NCBI GenBank assembly: GCA_013362835.1
Contig: JABFVJ010000390.1
Coordinates: forward strand, 1-31,165
DNA: 31,165 nt
Reading direction: 5' to 3'
DNA from: Nonomuraea sp.
Lineage (GTDB): Bacteria > Actinomycetota > Actinomycetes > Streptosporangiales > Streptosporangiaceae
The notes under the pieces were generated by a model. It ran no database searches. It saw only the letters and a list, made by a program, of their open reading frames with translations, and was not told where the DNA came from. Positions within the stretch are counted from its first letter, which is position 1. Each line of letters begins with the position of its first letter. The translations under genes and the position numbers were made by a program. Shown here piece by piece: positions 16,283 to 24,567 of this stretch.

Positions 16283-17530
16283 GTGGCACGTCTTGGCCGA
16301 TCGTTCGGTTTCCTGTGGTCGTCCACCGCGCTGTCGAACCTGGCCGACGGCGTGCTGCGGGTCGGCGCGCCGCTGCTGGCCGTGTCCATGACCCGCTCCC
16401 CCACGCTTGTCTCGCTCGCGGGCGCCGCCGCGACGGCGCCGTGGCTGCTGTTCGCGCTGCACGCGGGGGCCATCGCCGACCGGGCCGACCGCCGCCGGGT
16501 CATGGCGTGGGCCAACGCGGCCCGTACGGCGGTGCTGGCCGTGGCGGCGCTGCTGGCCGCCGCCGGGCTGCTGGACCTGTGGGCGCTGCTCGCGGTGGTG
16601 TTCGCGGCGAGCGTGAGCGAGGTCTTCGCCGACACCTCGGCGCAGTCCGTCCTGCCGATGACCGTCTCCCAGGGGAACCTCACCCGGGCCAACGGCCGCA
16701 TCGTCAGCGTCCAGACGATCGGCAACGACTTCGTCGGCGCGCCCGTGGCCGGCCTGCTCGTCGGAGTGCTCCCCGCCGCCCTCTTCGGCGCCCCCGCCCT
16801 CCTGTACGGCGCCGCCGCCCTGCTCCTGACCGGCATGCGCGGCGGCTTCAGCACCGCCGCCGCCGGGCCGCGCCGCCCGCTGCGCGCCGACATCGGCGAG
16901 GCGCTGCGCTACCTGTGGTCCCACCCCTTCCTCAGGACGCTGGCCGTCGCGGCCGGCCTGATGAACGTCGCCAACGCCGCCTACTTCGCCGTCTTCGTCC
17001 TGTGGGTGGTCGGCGACGGCTCGGCCATGGGGCTGGAACCCGGGGGCTACGGGCTGATGATGACGGCCTTCGCGGCCGGCGCGGTGCTCGGGTCGCCGCT
17101 CACCGCATGGGCCACGCGGCTGCTCGGTGAGGCCCGGACGCTGGTCGGGGCGTGGCTGACGACGAGCCTGCTGCTGCTCGCGCCGGTGCTCGTGCCCTCG
17201 CCGTGGACGTTGTACCCCACCGCCGTGGTGTGGGGCGTCGTCGGAGCGGCGGCCAACGTGCTGGTCGTCTCGCTCCGCCAGCGGGTGATCCCGGGCGAGC
17301 TGCTGGGCCGGGTGAACTCGGCGTACCGGTTGGTCGGGATGGGCGGCATGCCGCTCGGGGCGGCGCTCGGCGGGGTGGTGGCGGAGTTCGCCGGGCTCGC
17401 GGCCGTGCTGGCCGGGGCGGCGGGGGTCTGCCTGGTGGCGGTGTGGCTCGCGTGGCGCGCCATGTCGGGGCGAATTTCTGCGGCTCTGACCAGCGAACCT
17501 ACACTTTCCGACATATCCAGATCACGTTAG
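16283..17530 (+). CDS. MFS transporter (drug or siderophore exporter type)
   Basis: A 415-residue polytopic membrane protein with about 12 hydrophobic segments. The loop 2-3 motif A is present as GAIADRADRRRVM (around residues 62-74). Overall pattern resembles the MFS_3/EntS-like exporters, which expel small molecules by proton antiport. GTG 16283 has CGGAGTG six bases upstream. It is divergent from the ArsR-like gene and shares its operator, so expression likely rises when the regulator binds an inducer, possibly the exported compound. The C-terminus is a polar tail with Ser/Thr/Arg. Substrate cannot be read from sequence. Confidence 0.9.
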   Translation: MARLGRSFGFLWSSTALSNLADGVLRVGAPLLAVSMTRSPTLVSLAGAAATAPWLLFALHAGAIADRADRRRVMAWANAARTAVLAVAALLAAAGLLDLWALLAVVFAASVSEVFADTSAQSVLPMTVSQGNLTRANGRIVSVQTIGNDFVGAPVAGLLVGVLPAALFGAPALLYGAAALLLTGMRGGFSTAAAGPRRPLRADIGEALRYLWSHPFLRTLAVAAGLMNVANAAYFAVFVLWVVGDGSAMGLEPGGYGLMMTAFAAGAVLGSPLTAWATRLLGEARTLVGAWLTTSLLLLAPVLVPSPWTLYPTAVVWGVVGAAANVLVVSLRQRVIPGELLGRVNSAYRLVGMGGMPLGAALGGVVAEFAGLAAVLAGAAGVCLVAVWLAWRAMSGRISAALTSEPTLSDISRSR

Positions 17531-17557
17531 GCACCCTACGCCGTGTGCGGAGGTGAC

Positions 17558-17617
17558 ATGATTATCCCCGAGCTTGAGGGGACGGTATGCGGGAGATCGG
17601 CGGACGGTACCTCCTGA
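17558..17617 (+). other. Possible 19-codon upstream ORF overlapping the kinase start
   Basis: ATG 17558 is preceded by GGAGGTGAC, the best ribosome site in this stretch, and opens a 19-codon frame ending with TGA at 17615-17617. It spans the kinase start (17587) in a different frame. Translation could modulate kinase expression, or the site may merely be an artefact. Confidence 0.35.
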
Positions 17618-18393
17618 ACGAGGAGGCCGGTCGTGGGGGTATGGGAGTCGTCTGGCGGGCGTTCGATCGGCTCCTCCACCGAGAGGTGGCGTTGAAGGAG
17701 CTGACTCTGGCCGGTGAGGCAGAGATGGTCCGCCGGCGGGTGCTGCGTGAGGCCAGGATGGCCGCCGGGGTGACGCACCCCAACATCGTCACGGTCCACG
17801 ACCTGATGGAGGAGGGCGGCAAGCTCTGGATCGTCATGGAGTACCTGCACGGGCTCTCGCTCCACCAGCTGCTCTCCCAGGTGGGCACGCTGCCGGCGCA
17901 GTCGGTCGCCGCGATCGGGCAGCACCTGCTCGCCGCGCTGCGCACCGCGCACAAGGCCGGGGTGCTGCACCGTGACGTGAAGCCCGCCAACGTGATGCTG
18001 ACCGGCGACCGTGTGGTGCTGACGGACTTCGGCATAGCGACGGCCGAGGGCGACATCCGCATGACGACCTCGCGGCGGCTGCGGGGCACGCCGGCGTTCA
18101 TGGCGCCCGAGCGGTTGCACGGGGGGCCGGCCAGCAAGGAGGCCGACATGTGGTCCTTCGGCGCGACCCTCTACAGCGCCGTCGAGGGCCAGCCGCCCTA
18201 CCCGGGGCAGGACGCGGCGACGGTGCTCGGCATGGCGCGCAGCGGGCCCTACCCGCCGCCGCGCCGGGCCGGGGTGATGCGTCCCCTGATCGAGGGGCTG
18301 CTGCATCACGACCCGGTGCGCCGCTTCACCCCGGAGCAGACGGCGGGCCTGCTCGCCGGCATGCGCGCCAGCGCCTACCAGGCCGCCATCTGA
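17587..18393 (+). CDS. Serine/threonine protein kinase, catalytic domain only
   Basis: A 268-residue Hanks-type kinase with all core motifs: glycine loop GRGGMGVVW (15-23), Lys37 in VALKE, catalytic loop [10 protein letters not shown] (Asp130), DFGIA (147-151) and APE (173-175). Unlike PknB-type kinases there is no transmembrane segment, PASTA or other sensor domain; the protein ends just after the kinase fold, so it is probably soluble and takes input through a partner. GAGGGG lies six bases before ATG 17587. The 3' end faces the acyltransferase gene with four bases between. Substrates are unknown; neighbours give no clear hint. Confidence 0.93.
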   Translation: MREIGGRYLLNEEAGRGGMGVVWRAFDRLLHREVALKELTLAGEAEMVRRRVLREARMAAGVTHPNIVTVHDLMEEGGKLWIVMEYLHGLSLHQLLSQVGTLPAQSVAAIGQHLLAALRTAHKAGVLHRDVKPANVMLTGDRVVLTDFGIATAEGDIRMTTSRRLRGTPAFMAPERLHGGPASKEADMWSFGATLYSAVEGQPPYPGQDAATVLGMARSGPYPPPRRAGVMRPLIEGLLHHDPVRRFTPEQTAGLLAGMRASAYQAAI

Positions 18394-18397
18394 CCGG

Positions 18398-19144
18398 TCA
18401 CTCCTGGCCGGCGCGGGCCTCGGCCTCGGCGGCGTCCATGGCGGCCGCCTCCTCGGGGGTGGGCGCGGTGCCGCCCAGGTGGGCGGGCTGCCACCACACG
18501 CCCGGCGGCACCTCGGGGTAGGTGCGCTGGGCGCGGTCGGCCAGCTCGGTCAGCCGCGCGTGCAGGTCGACCGTGTGCTGGTTGACGTCCTCGCCGCGCT
18601 TGGGGTGGAACGGCTCGCCCACCAGGATGGTGATCGGCACGTGCCGCTGGGTGAGCTGCTTGGGCCGCCCCTTGGTCCACAACCGCTGGCTGCCCCACAG
18701 CGCCACCGGGATGACCGGCACGTTGGTGGCCTGGGCCATGCGGATCGCGCCGTTCTTGATCTCCTTGACGGTGAAGGAGCGGCTGATCGTCGCCTCGGCG
18801 AAGACGCCCACCACCTCGCCGGCCTTCAGCTTGCGCAGCGCGGTGGCGTAGGAGCCGGCGCCCGCGCCCCGGTCGACCGGGATGTGGTGCATGCCGCGCA
18901 TCAGCGGCCCGGAGATGCGGTGGTCGAACACGTCCTGCTTGGCCATGAACCGCACCCGCCGCTTGGACGGCACCGCGGCGAAACCGGCGAAGATGAAGTC
19001 GAGATAGCTGATGTGATTGCTCACCAGCACCGCTCCACCGGTACGCGGAATGTGCTCGGTGCCCTCCATGTGGATGCGGTAGTCGAGCAAACGAAAGAGG
19101 GTCGTCGCGGCGGCGATCACCGGCGGGTACACAATCTCAGCCAT
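18398..19144 (-). CDS. 1-acylglycerol-3-phosphate O-acyltransferase family protein (PlsC)
   Basis: A 248-residue membrane-associated acyltransferase. The frame is open far upstream, but the family N-terminus ([24 protein letters not shown]) begins at ATG 19144. The catalytic HX4D motif is HISYLD (His44, Asp49); the second motif, usually FPEGTRS, is FAEATISRS, with [14 protein letters not shown] further on. It transfers acyl groups to lysophosphatidate or a related lipid at the inner membrane face. The C-terminus is an acidic, Ala-rich tail. It is divergent from dhaK with 90 bases between; both concern three-carbon glycerol chemistry, though a functional link is only a guess. Confidence 0.9.
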   Translation of the reverse strand: MAEIVYPPVIAAATTLFRLLDYRIHMEGTEHIPRTGGAVLVSNHISYLDFIFAGFAAVPSKRRVRFMAKQDVFDHRISGPLMRGMHHIPVDRGAGAGSYATALRKLKAGEVVGVFAEATISRSFTVKEIKNGAIRMAQATNVPVIPVALWGSQRLWTKGRPKQLTQRHVPITILVGEPFHPKRGEDVNQHTVDLHARLTELADRAQRTYPEVPPGVWWQPAHLGGTAPTPEEAAAMDAAEAEARAGQE

Positions 19145-19234
19145 GACCAGAAGGTAGCCTACTCGGAGCGCTCCGACGGCAGCCGTCCACCTGCGGCGCT
19201 TGCCCCGCCGGGAAAACGGGCAGATGTTCTGACC

Positions 19235-20215
19235 ATGAAGAAGCTCCTCAACACGGCCGAGTCCGTGGTTGACGACGCGCTCGACGGCATGGCGGCGGCC
19301 CACCCCTCCCTGCGGGTGCGTGACCGGGTGGTCTACCGGGCCGAGGGCCCGCGTCCCGGCAAGGTGGGCCTGGTGTCGGGCGGCGGGTCGGGCCACGAGC
19401 CGCTCCACGCCGGATTCGTCGGCCACGGCATGCTCGACGCGGCCTGCCCCGGCGAGATCTTCACCTCGCCGGTGCCCGACCAGATCATCGAGGCCACCAG
19501 GGGCGTCGACGGCGGCGCGGGCGTGCTCCACATCGTCAAGAACTACACCGGCGACGTGCTCAACTTCGAGATGGCCGCGGAGCTCGTCGAGGGCGCGGAG
19601 GTGGCCCGCGTCCTGGTCGACGACGACGTGGCCGTCCAGGACTCCCTGTACACGGCGGGGCGGCGCGGCACGGGGGCGACGCTGTTCGTGGAGAAGATCG
19701 CGGGGGCGCTGGCCGAGGAGGGCGCGCCGCTCGCGGAGGTCGCGCGGGTGGCGGGCGAGGTGAACGAGCGCAGCCGTTCGTTCGGCATCGCCCTGACCTC
19801 CTGTACGACGCCCGCCGCCGGCAAGCCGACGTTCGACCTGCCGGAGACGGACGTGGAGCTCGGCATCGGCATCCACGGCGAGCCCGGCCGCGCGCGGGTG
19901 CCGATGGCCTCGGCGCGTGAGCTGGCCGCCGTCGCCATGGAGGCGATCCACGGCGACCTGCCGCTCCGCGGCGACCTGCTCGTCATGGTCAACGGCATGG
20001 GCGGCACCCCGCTCATGGAGCTGTACGTGGTGTTCGCCGAGGTGGCGGCGTTCGTGAAGGGCAAGAACGCGCGCGTGGCCCGCTCCCTCGTCGGCAACTA
20101 CGTGACGAGCCTGGACATGCAGGGCTTCTCGGTGACCGTGTGCCGGCTCGACGAGACGTCGGCGCGGCTGTGGGACGCGCCGGTCGAGACGCCCGCACTG
20201 CGCTGGGGGCGTTGA
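19235..20215 (+). CDS. dhaK: Dihydroxyacetone kinase subunit DhaK
   Basis: A 326-residue dihydroxyacetone-binding subunit. GGGSGHEP (49-56) forms the substrate pocket and His214 in GIGIHGEPG is the residue that binds dihydroxyacetone covalently in the family. ATG 19235 starts the conserved MKKLLN sequence; the ribosome site is weak. With DhaL and DhaM it forms the PTS-type kinase that phosphorylates dihydroxyacetone using phosphoenolpyruvate-derived phosphate. The stop overlaps the dhaL start by one base (TGATG), showing coupling. No DhaR/DhaS regulator is visible nearby. Confidence 0.95.
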   Translation: MKKLLNTAESVVDDALDGMAAAHPSLRVRDRVVYRAEGPRPGKVGLVSGGGSGHEPLHAGFVGHGMLDAACPGEIFTSPVPDQIIEATRGVDGGAGVLHIVKNYTGDVLNFEMAAELVEGAEVARVLVDDDVAVQDSLYTAGRRGTGATLFVEKIAGALAEEGAPLAEVARVAGEVNERSRSFGIALTSCTTPAAGKPTFDLPETDVELGIGIHGEPGRARVPMASARELAAVAMEAIHGDLPLRGDLLVMVNGMGGTPLMELYVVFAEVAAFVKGKNARVARSLVGNYVTSLDMQGFSVTVCRLDETSARLWDAPVETPALRWGR

Positions 20216-20853
20216 TGGACACCGGCTTCTTCGTCGCCTGGCTCGACGAGGCGGCCCGGCTCGTACGCCGCGACCGCGACCGGCTGATCGAGCTCGACGC
20301 GGCGATCGGCGACGCCGACCACGGCGCGAACCTCGACCGCGGCTTCACCGAGGTCGCCAAGGCACTCGCCGACCGCCCTCCGGGCTCGCCCGGCCAGGCG
20401 CTCACCGAGGCCGGCACGGCCCTCATCCGCCGCGTCGGCGGCGCCTCCGGCCCCCTGTACGGCTCGATGTTCCGCCAGATGGGCAGGGCCCTGGAGGCCA
20501 TGGAGGCGCCGGTGACGCTGGCCCGCTTCGAGGCGGCGTTCGAGGCCGGGGTCGTCGCCCTGGAAACGCTGGGCAAGGCGGCGCTGGGCGACAAGACCAT
20601 GGTCGACGCGCTGGTCCCCGCCTCGCGGGCGCTGGCGCTCGCCGTACGCGACGGGATCGGGGCGCGGGAGGCGTTCGAACGGGCGGCGGCCGCGGCGGCG
20701 GAGGGCGCGCGGGAGACGATCCCGCTCCAGGCGCGCAAGGGCCGGGCCGGCTACCTCGGCGAACGCAGCATCGGGCACGAGGACCCCGGGGCGGCCTCGG
20801 CGGCCCTGATCATGGAGGCGCTGGCGTCGGTGGGCGACCGATGGTCGGGCTAG
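20215..20853 (+). CDS. dhaL: Dihydroxyacetone kinase subunit DhaL
   Basis: A 212-residue all-helical ADP-binding subunit. The Mg-ADP site is seen as GDADHGANL (Asp33, Asp35, His36) and GDKTMVDAL. In the PTS-type system the bound ADP is rephosphorylated by DhaM and the phosphate passes to dihydroxyacetone on DhaK. The start overlaps the dhaK stop by one base and the last 13 bases overlap dhaM, so the three proteins are made together at similar levels. Confidence 0.95.
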   Translation: MDTGFFVAWLDEAARLVRRDRDRLIELDAAIGDADHGANLDRGFTEVAKALADRPPGSPGQALTEAGTALIRRVGGASGPLYGSMFRQMGRALEAMEAPVTLARFEAAFEAGVVALETLGKAALGDKTMVDALVPASRALALAVRDGIGAREAFERAAAAAAEGARETIPLQARKGRAGYLGERSIGHEDPGAASAALIMEALASVGDRWSG

Positions 20854-21215
20854 TGCTGGTCTCGCACAGCGCCGGGCTGGCGGCCGAGGCGGCGGCGCTG
20901 GCGCGCGGGATCGCCGGTGAGCCCGTTCCGGTGGCGGCGGCGGGCGGCACCGAGGACGGCGGGCTCGGCACCAGCCTCGACCTCGTCGAGAAGGCGCTGC
21001 GGGCCGTCGACCAGGGTGACGGCGTGGTGATCATTCCTGATCTGGGGAGTTCGGTGCTGACCTCCCGGCTGGTGGAGGAGGACGGGCGGGTGGTGATCGC
21101 GGACGTGCCGTTCGTGGAGGGCGCGGTCGCGGCGTGTGTGGCGGCGTCACTGGGCGGGTCGCTGGAGCAGGTGCTGGCCGCCGCCGAGGAGGCCCGCACC
21201 TACCGCAAACTCTGA
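20841..21215 (+). CDS. dhaM: PTS-dependent dihydroxyacetone kinase phosphotransferase subunit DhaM
   Basis: A 124-residue single EIIA-mannose-type domain. His9 in VLVSHSAGLA is the phosphorylation site; VVIIPDLGSSVLTS and VPFVEGAVAA are family landmarks. Unlike E. coli DhaM it has no fused HPr or EI-like domain, so it needs cellular EI and HPr, encoded elsewhere. The start lies inside dhaL (13-base overlap). The stop is 10 bases from the end of the convergent ThDP enzyme gene, with no clear terminator hairpin between. Confidence 0.94.
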   Translation: MVGLVLVSHSAGLAAEAAALARGIAGEPVPVAAAGGTEDGGLGTSLDLVEKALRAVDQGDGVVIIPDLGSSVLTSRLVEEDGRVVIADVPFVEGAVAACVAASLGGSLEQVLAAAEEARTYRKL

Positions 21216-21225
21216 CACCGCCCGC

Positions 21226-22923
21226 TCAGTGGCCTTTGAACGCCTCCTCCAGCCACCAGGAGCCGCGTTCGCCGGTGATCTTGGCGTGCACCAGGAGGGG
21301 GCGGTCGCGCGGGCCCTTGAGCCATTCGGCGACGCCCGCGAGGTCGGCGGGGGCGGTGACGGTGACGGCGGCGAACCCGTGGCCCCTGGCTATCGCCGCC
21401 AGGTCGGACGGCGGGAACCTGACCGTGTCCAGCGGATGCCCGTGCGGGCCGAAGTGGTGCACCTCCGCGCCGTACGCCTCGTCGTCGTACACCACGACCA
21501 CCATGGGCAGGCCCAGCCTGACGACGGTCTCCAGCTCGGCGATGCCCATGAACGCGCCGCCGTCGCCCAGGGCGGCCACCGGGAGCCGGTCGGGGCGGGC
21601 CAGGGCGGCGCCGATCGCGGTGGCGAGGCCGAGGCCGACGGACTGGAACGCCTGGGTGAAGCAGAACCCGCCCTCGTCCGGGACATCCATGAACATGGAC
21701 GGATATCCCATGAAATTTCCGGAATCGACGGACAGGATGCGTTCGATCGGGAGCAGGTCGTCCAGGCCGATCGTGAGCGTCCTCGGGTCGATCCGGCCCC
21801 CGCCGCTCTCGTCCTGGTACGGGACCGCCCGCCAGCGCCCTTCGCCCCTGATACGCCGCGCGACCTCGGGCGACCGATACCCGTCGACGCCTTCCGGCTC
21901 CGGGTGCCGGGCGGCGAGTGCGCCGGGACCGGAGGGCCGCGTGGCCAGGGTGGCGGCGACGGCTCGTACGTCGCCGGTCACGCCCAGGTCGACGGGCACG
22001 TGGGCGCCGAAGGCGGCGGGGTCGAGGTCGACCTGGGCCACCTTCGCCTCGGGCGGGATGAGCGAGCCGTGCCGGGTGGTCCACATGTTGAGCGCGCAGC
22101 CCCAGCCGACGACCAGGTCCGCGCCGCGGATCAGCTCGGCCGCCAGCGGGGTGGCGAAGCCGCCGCTCACGTCCAGGTCCCACGGGTCGCCGCGGAACAG
22201 GCCCTTGGCGACGGCGGAGGTCGCCAGCAGCGCGCCGGTCCGCTCGGCCAGCAGCTCCAGCTCCCGCCGGGCGTGCCGGGCGCCGCGCCCAGCGACGAAC
22301 ACCGGCCGCCGCGCTCCCTCCAGCATCCGCGTCAGCGCGACCACCTCCCCCTCGGCCACGCTCCCGAGATCGCTCCCGATGCCCGGTGTTCCGGTGCGGA
22401 GGGCGTGGGCGGCGGGGATGAGGCGGTCGAGGGAGTCGCCGGCAGGGGTGGACTGGAGGTCGAGGGGGAGGTTCAGCAGGACGGTGCGGCGTTCGTCACG
22501 GGCCAGCCGGAACGCTTCCAGCGTCTGCTCGCCGGCCCGCTCAGGATCGGTGACCCGCAGCGGGACCGCGCCCACCGCCACGGCCAGCGCGTCCTGGTCG
22601 ACGTGGAAGTTGGAGCGGACGTCCGTGGCCTCGCCGGCCAGCACGATCAGCGGCGTACGGCTCTTGGCCGCCTCGGCGAGGCCGGTCATCGCGTTGGTGA
22701 GCCCCGGCCCCTGGTGCACGGAGACGAGGCCGACCCCGCCGCTCATCCGGGCGTGGGCGTCGGCCATGGTCGCCGCCCCGCCCTCGTGCCGGGCCGCGAC
22801 GAAGCGCACCCCCTGACCGGCCAGCGCGTTGGTGACGTGGAAGTTGCCGCTGCCGACCACGCCGAAGACGATCTCGGCGCCGCAGGCCGCCAGGACCCGG
22901 CCGACGACTTCCGCGACGATCAA
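21226..22923 (-). CDS. ThDP-dependent enzyme (acetolactate synthase / benzoylformate decarboxylase superfamily)
   Basis: A 565-residue, three-domain ThDP enzyme. Catalytic Glu47 lies in ARHEGGAATMADAHARMSG; the cofactor motif starts at GDGGAFMGIAELETVV and ends with YDDEAYGAEVHHF, where Asp takes the usual Asn place. The start is TTG 22923 within TTGA, overlapping the stop of the cyclase gene, so it is coupled to it. No ACT-domain small subunit is nearby and the sequence is unlike IlvB, so biosynthetic acetolactate synthase is unlikely. Decarboxylation of a 2-keto acid made by the cyclase-family partner is my inference; isatinate is one candidate substrate. Confidence 0.85.
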   Translation of the reverse strand: MIVAEVVGRVLAACGAEIVFGVVGSGNFHVTNALAGQGVRFVAARHEGGAATMADAHARMSGGVGLVSVHQGPGLTNAMTGLAEAAKSRTPLIVLAGEATDVRSNFHVDQDALAVAVGAVPLRVTDPERAGEQTLEAFRLARDERRTVLLNLPLDLQSTPAGDSLDRLIPAAHALRTGTPGIGSDLGSVAEGEVVALTRMLEGARRPVFVAGRGARHARRELELLAERTGALLATSAVAKGLFRGDPWDLDVSGGFATPLAAELIRGADLVVGWGCALNMWTTRHGSLIPPEAKVAQVDLDPAAFGAHVPVDLGVTGDVRAVAATLATRPSGPGALAARHPEPEGVDGYRSPEVARRIRGEGRWRAVPYQDESGGGRIDPRTLTIGLDDLLPIERILSVDSGNFMGYPSMFMDVPDEGGFCFTQAFQSVGLGLATAIGAALARPDRLPVAALGDGGAFMGIAELETVVRLGLPMVVVVYDDEAYGAEVHHFGPHGHPLDTVRFPPSDLAAIARGHGFAAVTVTAPADLAGVAEWLKGPRDRPLLVHAKITGERGSWWLEEAFKGH

Positions 22924-23693
22924 CGTTCCACCAGGGCCAGGACGCGGACGGGGCTGCCGGAGCCGCCGACGATGGACAGCGGCGGGGCGACCACGGCGGC
23001 GCCGGTCACCGGCAGGCGGTCGAGGTTGCGGAGCTGGGTCAGGCCGTACTTGCCGGCGCCGAGCAGGTAGGAGTGGCAGGGGAAGGCGGGATCGAAGGAG
23101 TGGGCGGCGCCCGCGTCGGTGCCGACGGTCTCCACGCCGAGGCCCAGGATCGGGGTCTCGGCGGCCAGCCAGGAGGCGCACTCCGCGGAGATGCCGGGCG
23201 TGTGGGGGCCGGTCTCGTCGGCGTTCAGGAAGGCGGCCTGGTCGGCCGAGCGGGCGTCCCAGCCGGTGCGGTAGAGGAGCCAGCCGCCCTCGGGCAGCGG
23301 GCCGTTGGCGCGTTCCCACTCCTTGACGTGGTCGATCTGGAGGAGGAAGTCGGGGTCCTTGGCCGCCTCGGCGGCGAAGTCGAGGACGACCGCGGGGGCG
23401 ATCAGGCTGCGCGGGGGCACCTGGGAGACGTCCTCGCCGTCGCGGGCGGTGACCCAGTGGACCGGGGCGTCGAAGTGGGTGCCGGTGTGCTCGCCGAGGT
23501 GGAGGTTGTTCCAGTACCAGGCGGGGCCGCGGTCGTCGTAGCGGCTGATCTCCTCCAGGCGGAGCGGGATCGTGTTGCCGAACGGCTCGGGCAGCTGGAG
23601 GATCGGCGTGTCCGCGGTGAGGGGCGCGGTGAGGTCGATCACCTCGATCGCGCCGCTGCGCACACTGTCCACGAAGCTCTGCAACACCGACAT
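22920..23693 (-). CDS. Cyclase family metal-dependent hydrolase
   Basis: A 257-residue protein of the cyclase/kynurenine formamidase/isatin hydrolase family. The metal site HxGTHxDxPxH is complete: His69, His73, Asp75 and His79 (HTGTHFDAPVHW). ATG 23693 has a very strong AAGGAGGATGAC ribosome site. The family hydrolyses cyclic amides or formamides using Mn or Zn. The gene is followed without gap by a ThDP enzyme gene, and lies 61 bases after the second ABC permease on the same strand, so it could be a late part of the sugar operon or head a separate two-gene unit. The substrate cannot be assigned from sequence alone. Confidence 0.87.
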   Translation of the reverse strand: MSVLQSFVDSVRSGAIEVIDLTAPLTADTPILQLPEPFGNTIPLRLEEISRYDDRGPAWYWNNLHLGEHTGTHFDAPVHWVTARDGEDVSQVPPRSLIAPAVVLDFAAEAAKDPDFLLQIDHVKEWERANGPLPEGGWLLYRTGWDARSADQAAFLNADETGPHTPGISAECASWLAAETPILGLGVETVGTDAGAAHSFDPAFPCHSYLLGAGKYGLTQLRNLDRLPVTGAAVVAPPLSIVGGSGSPVRVLALVER

Positions 23694-23754
23694 GTCATCC
23701 TCCTTGATGGGCTGAGCGCATCCTCCTACTGTCGCCCCACCTGTGCAAACATCC

Positions 23755-24567
23755 TCACCCCTTGAGCCCGCTGAAGCTCATCGTGGCGACGAAGTGCCGC
23801 TGGGCCAGCACGAACGCGGCCACCAGCGGCAGCACGGCGACAACGTTCCCCGCCATGAGCGCCGACCACTCGGTGTGCCGCGCCCCGGCGAAGGTGGCCA
23901 GGCCCATCTGCAGGGTGTAGGAGTCCTCGGAGGAGATCGCGATCAGCGGCCACAGCAGGTCGTTCCAGGCGCCGAGCAGCGTGAACACGACCAGCGTGGC
24001 CAGCGCGGGCCGGGCCAGCGGCAGCACGACGCGGAAGAACACCCCGAGGCGGGAGCAGCCGTCGATGACGGCGGCCTCCTCCAGCTCGCGGGGCAGCGAC
24101 AGGAAGAACTGCCGCATGAGGAACACGCCGAACGCCGAGGCCAGCCACGGCACGATGGCCGCGCCGAGGGTGTCGATCAGCCCGAGGTTCCTGAACAGCA
24201 GGAACGTCGGGATCATGAGCACCTGGGCGGGGATCATGATGGTGGCCATGAGCGCCCCGAACGCCAGGCCGCGGCCCCGGAACGTGATGCGGGCGAAGCC
24301 GTACCCGGCGAGGGAGCAAAGGACGACGTGGCCGATCACGGCGGCGACGGCGACGACGACGGTGTTGCCGAGCCAGCGCGGGTAGTCGTCCTCGGTGAAG
24401 ATGCGGGTGAAGCCGTCGAGGGTGAAGTGCTCGGGCCACAGCTTGGGCGGGTAGGTGTTGATGTCGGCGTCCGGCATGAACGCGGTCAGCGCCATCCAGA
24501 CCAGCGGCGCGGCGAACAGCAGCGCGAGCGGCATCAGGAACAGGTGGGCGAGGTGGCGCCGCTTCAC
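23755..24567 (-). CDS. Carbohydrate ABC transporter permease (MalG type)
   Basis: A 270-residue membrane protein with six hydrophobic segments. The EAA loop reads EELEEAAVIDGCSRLGVFFRV followed by LPLARPA, the docking site for the ATPase. GTG 24567 has GGAGGGGGA seven bases upstream and overlaps the preceding permease stop as GTGA. It pairs with the MalF-type permease and lipoprotein encoded just upstream to import a sugar. No ATPase gene is in the window; actinobacterial sugar transporters commonly share one ATPase (MsiK), which is probably the case here. Confidence 0.94.
   Translation of the reverse strand: MKRRHLAHLFLMPLALLFAAPLVWMALTAFMPDADINTYPPKLWPEHFTLDGFTRIFTEDDYPRWLGNTVVVAVAAVIGHVVLCSLAGYGFARITFRGRGLAFGALMATIMIPAQVLMIPTFLLFRNLGLIDTLGAAIVPWLASAFGVFLMRQFFLSLPRELEEAAVIDGCSRLGVFFRVVLPLARPALATLVVFTLLGAWNDLLWPLIAISSEDSYTLQMGLATFAGARHTEWSALMAGNVVAVLPLVAAFVLAQRHFVATMSFSGLKG

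Noticed and set aside
18398..19951. A longer 517-residue version of the PlsC-type protein
   Set aside because: The first 269 residues are antisense to dhaK and low in complexity; the family start is at 19144.
21226..22923. Biosynthetic acetolactate synthase (ilvB)
   Set aside because: No small subunit gene nearby, the partner is a cyclase-family hydrolase, and the YDDEAYGAEVHHF segment fits catabolic ThDP enzymes better.
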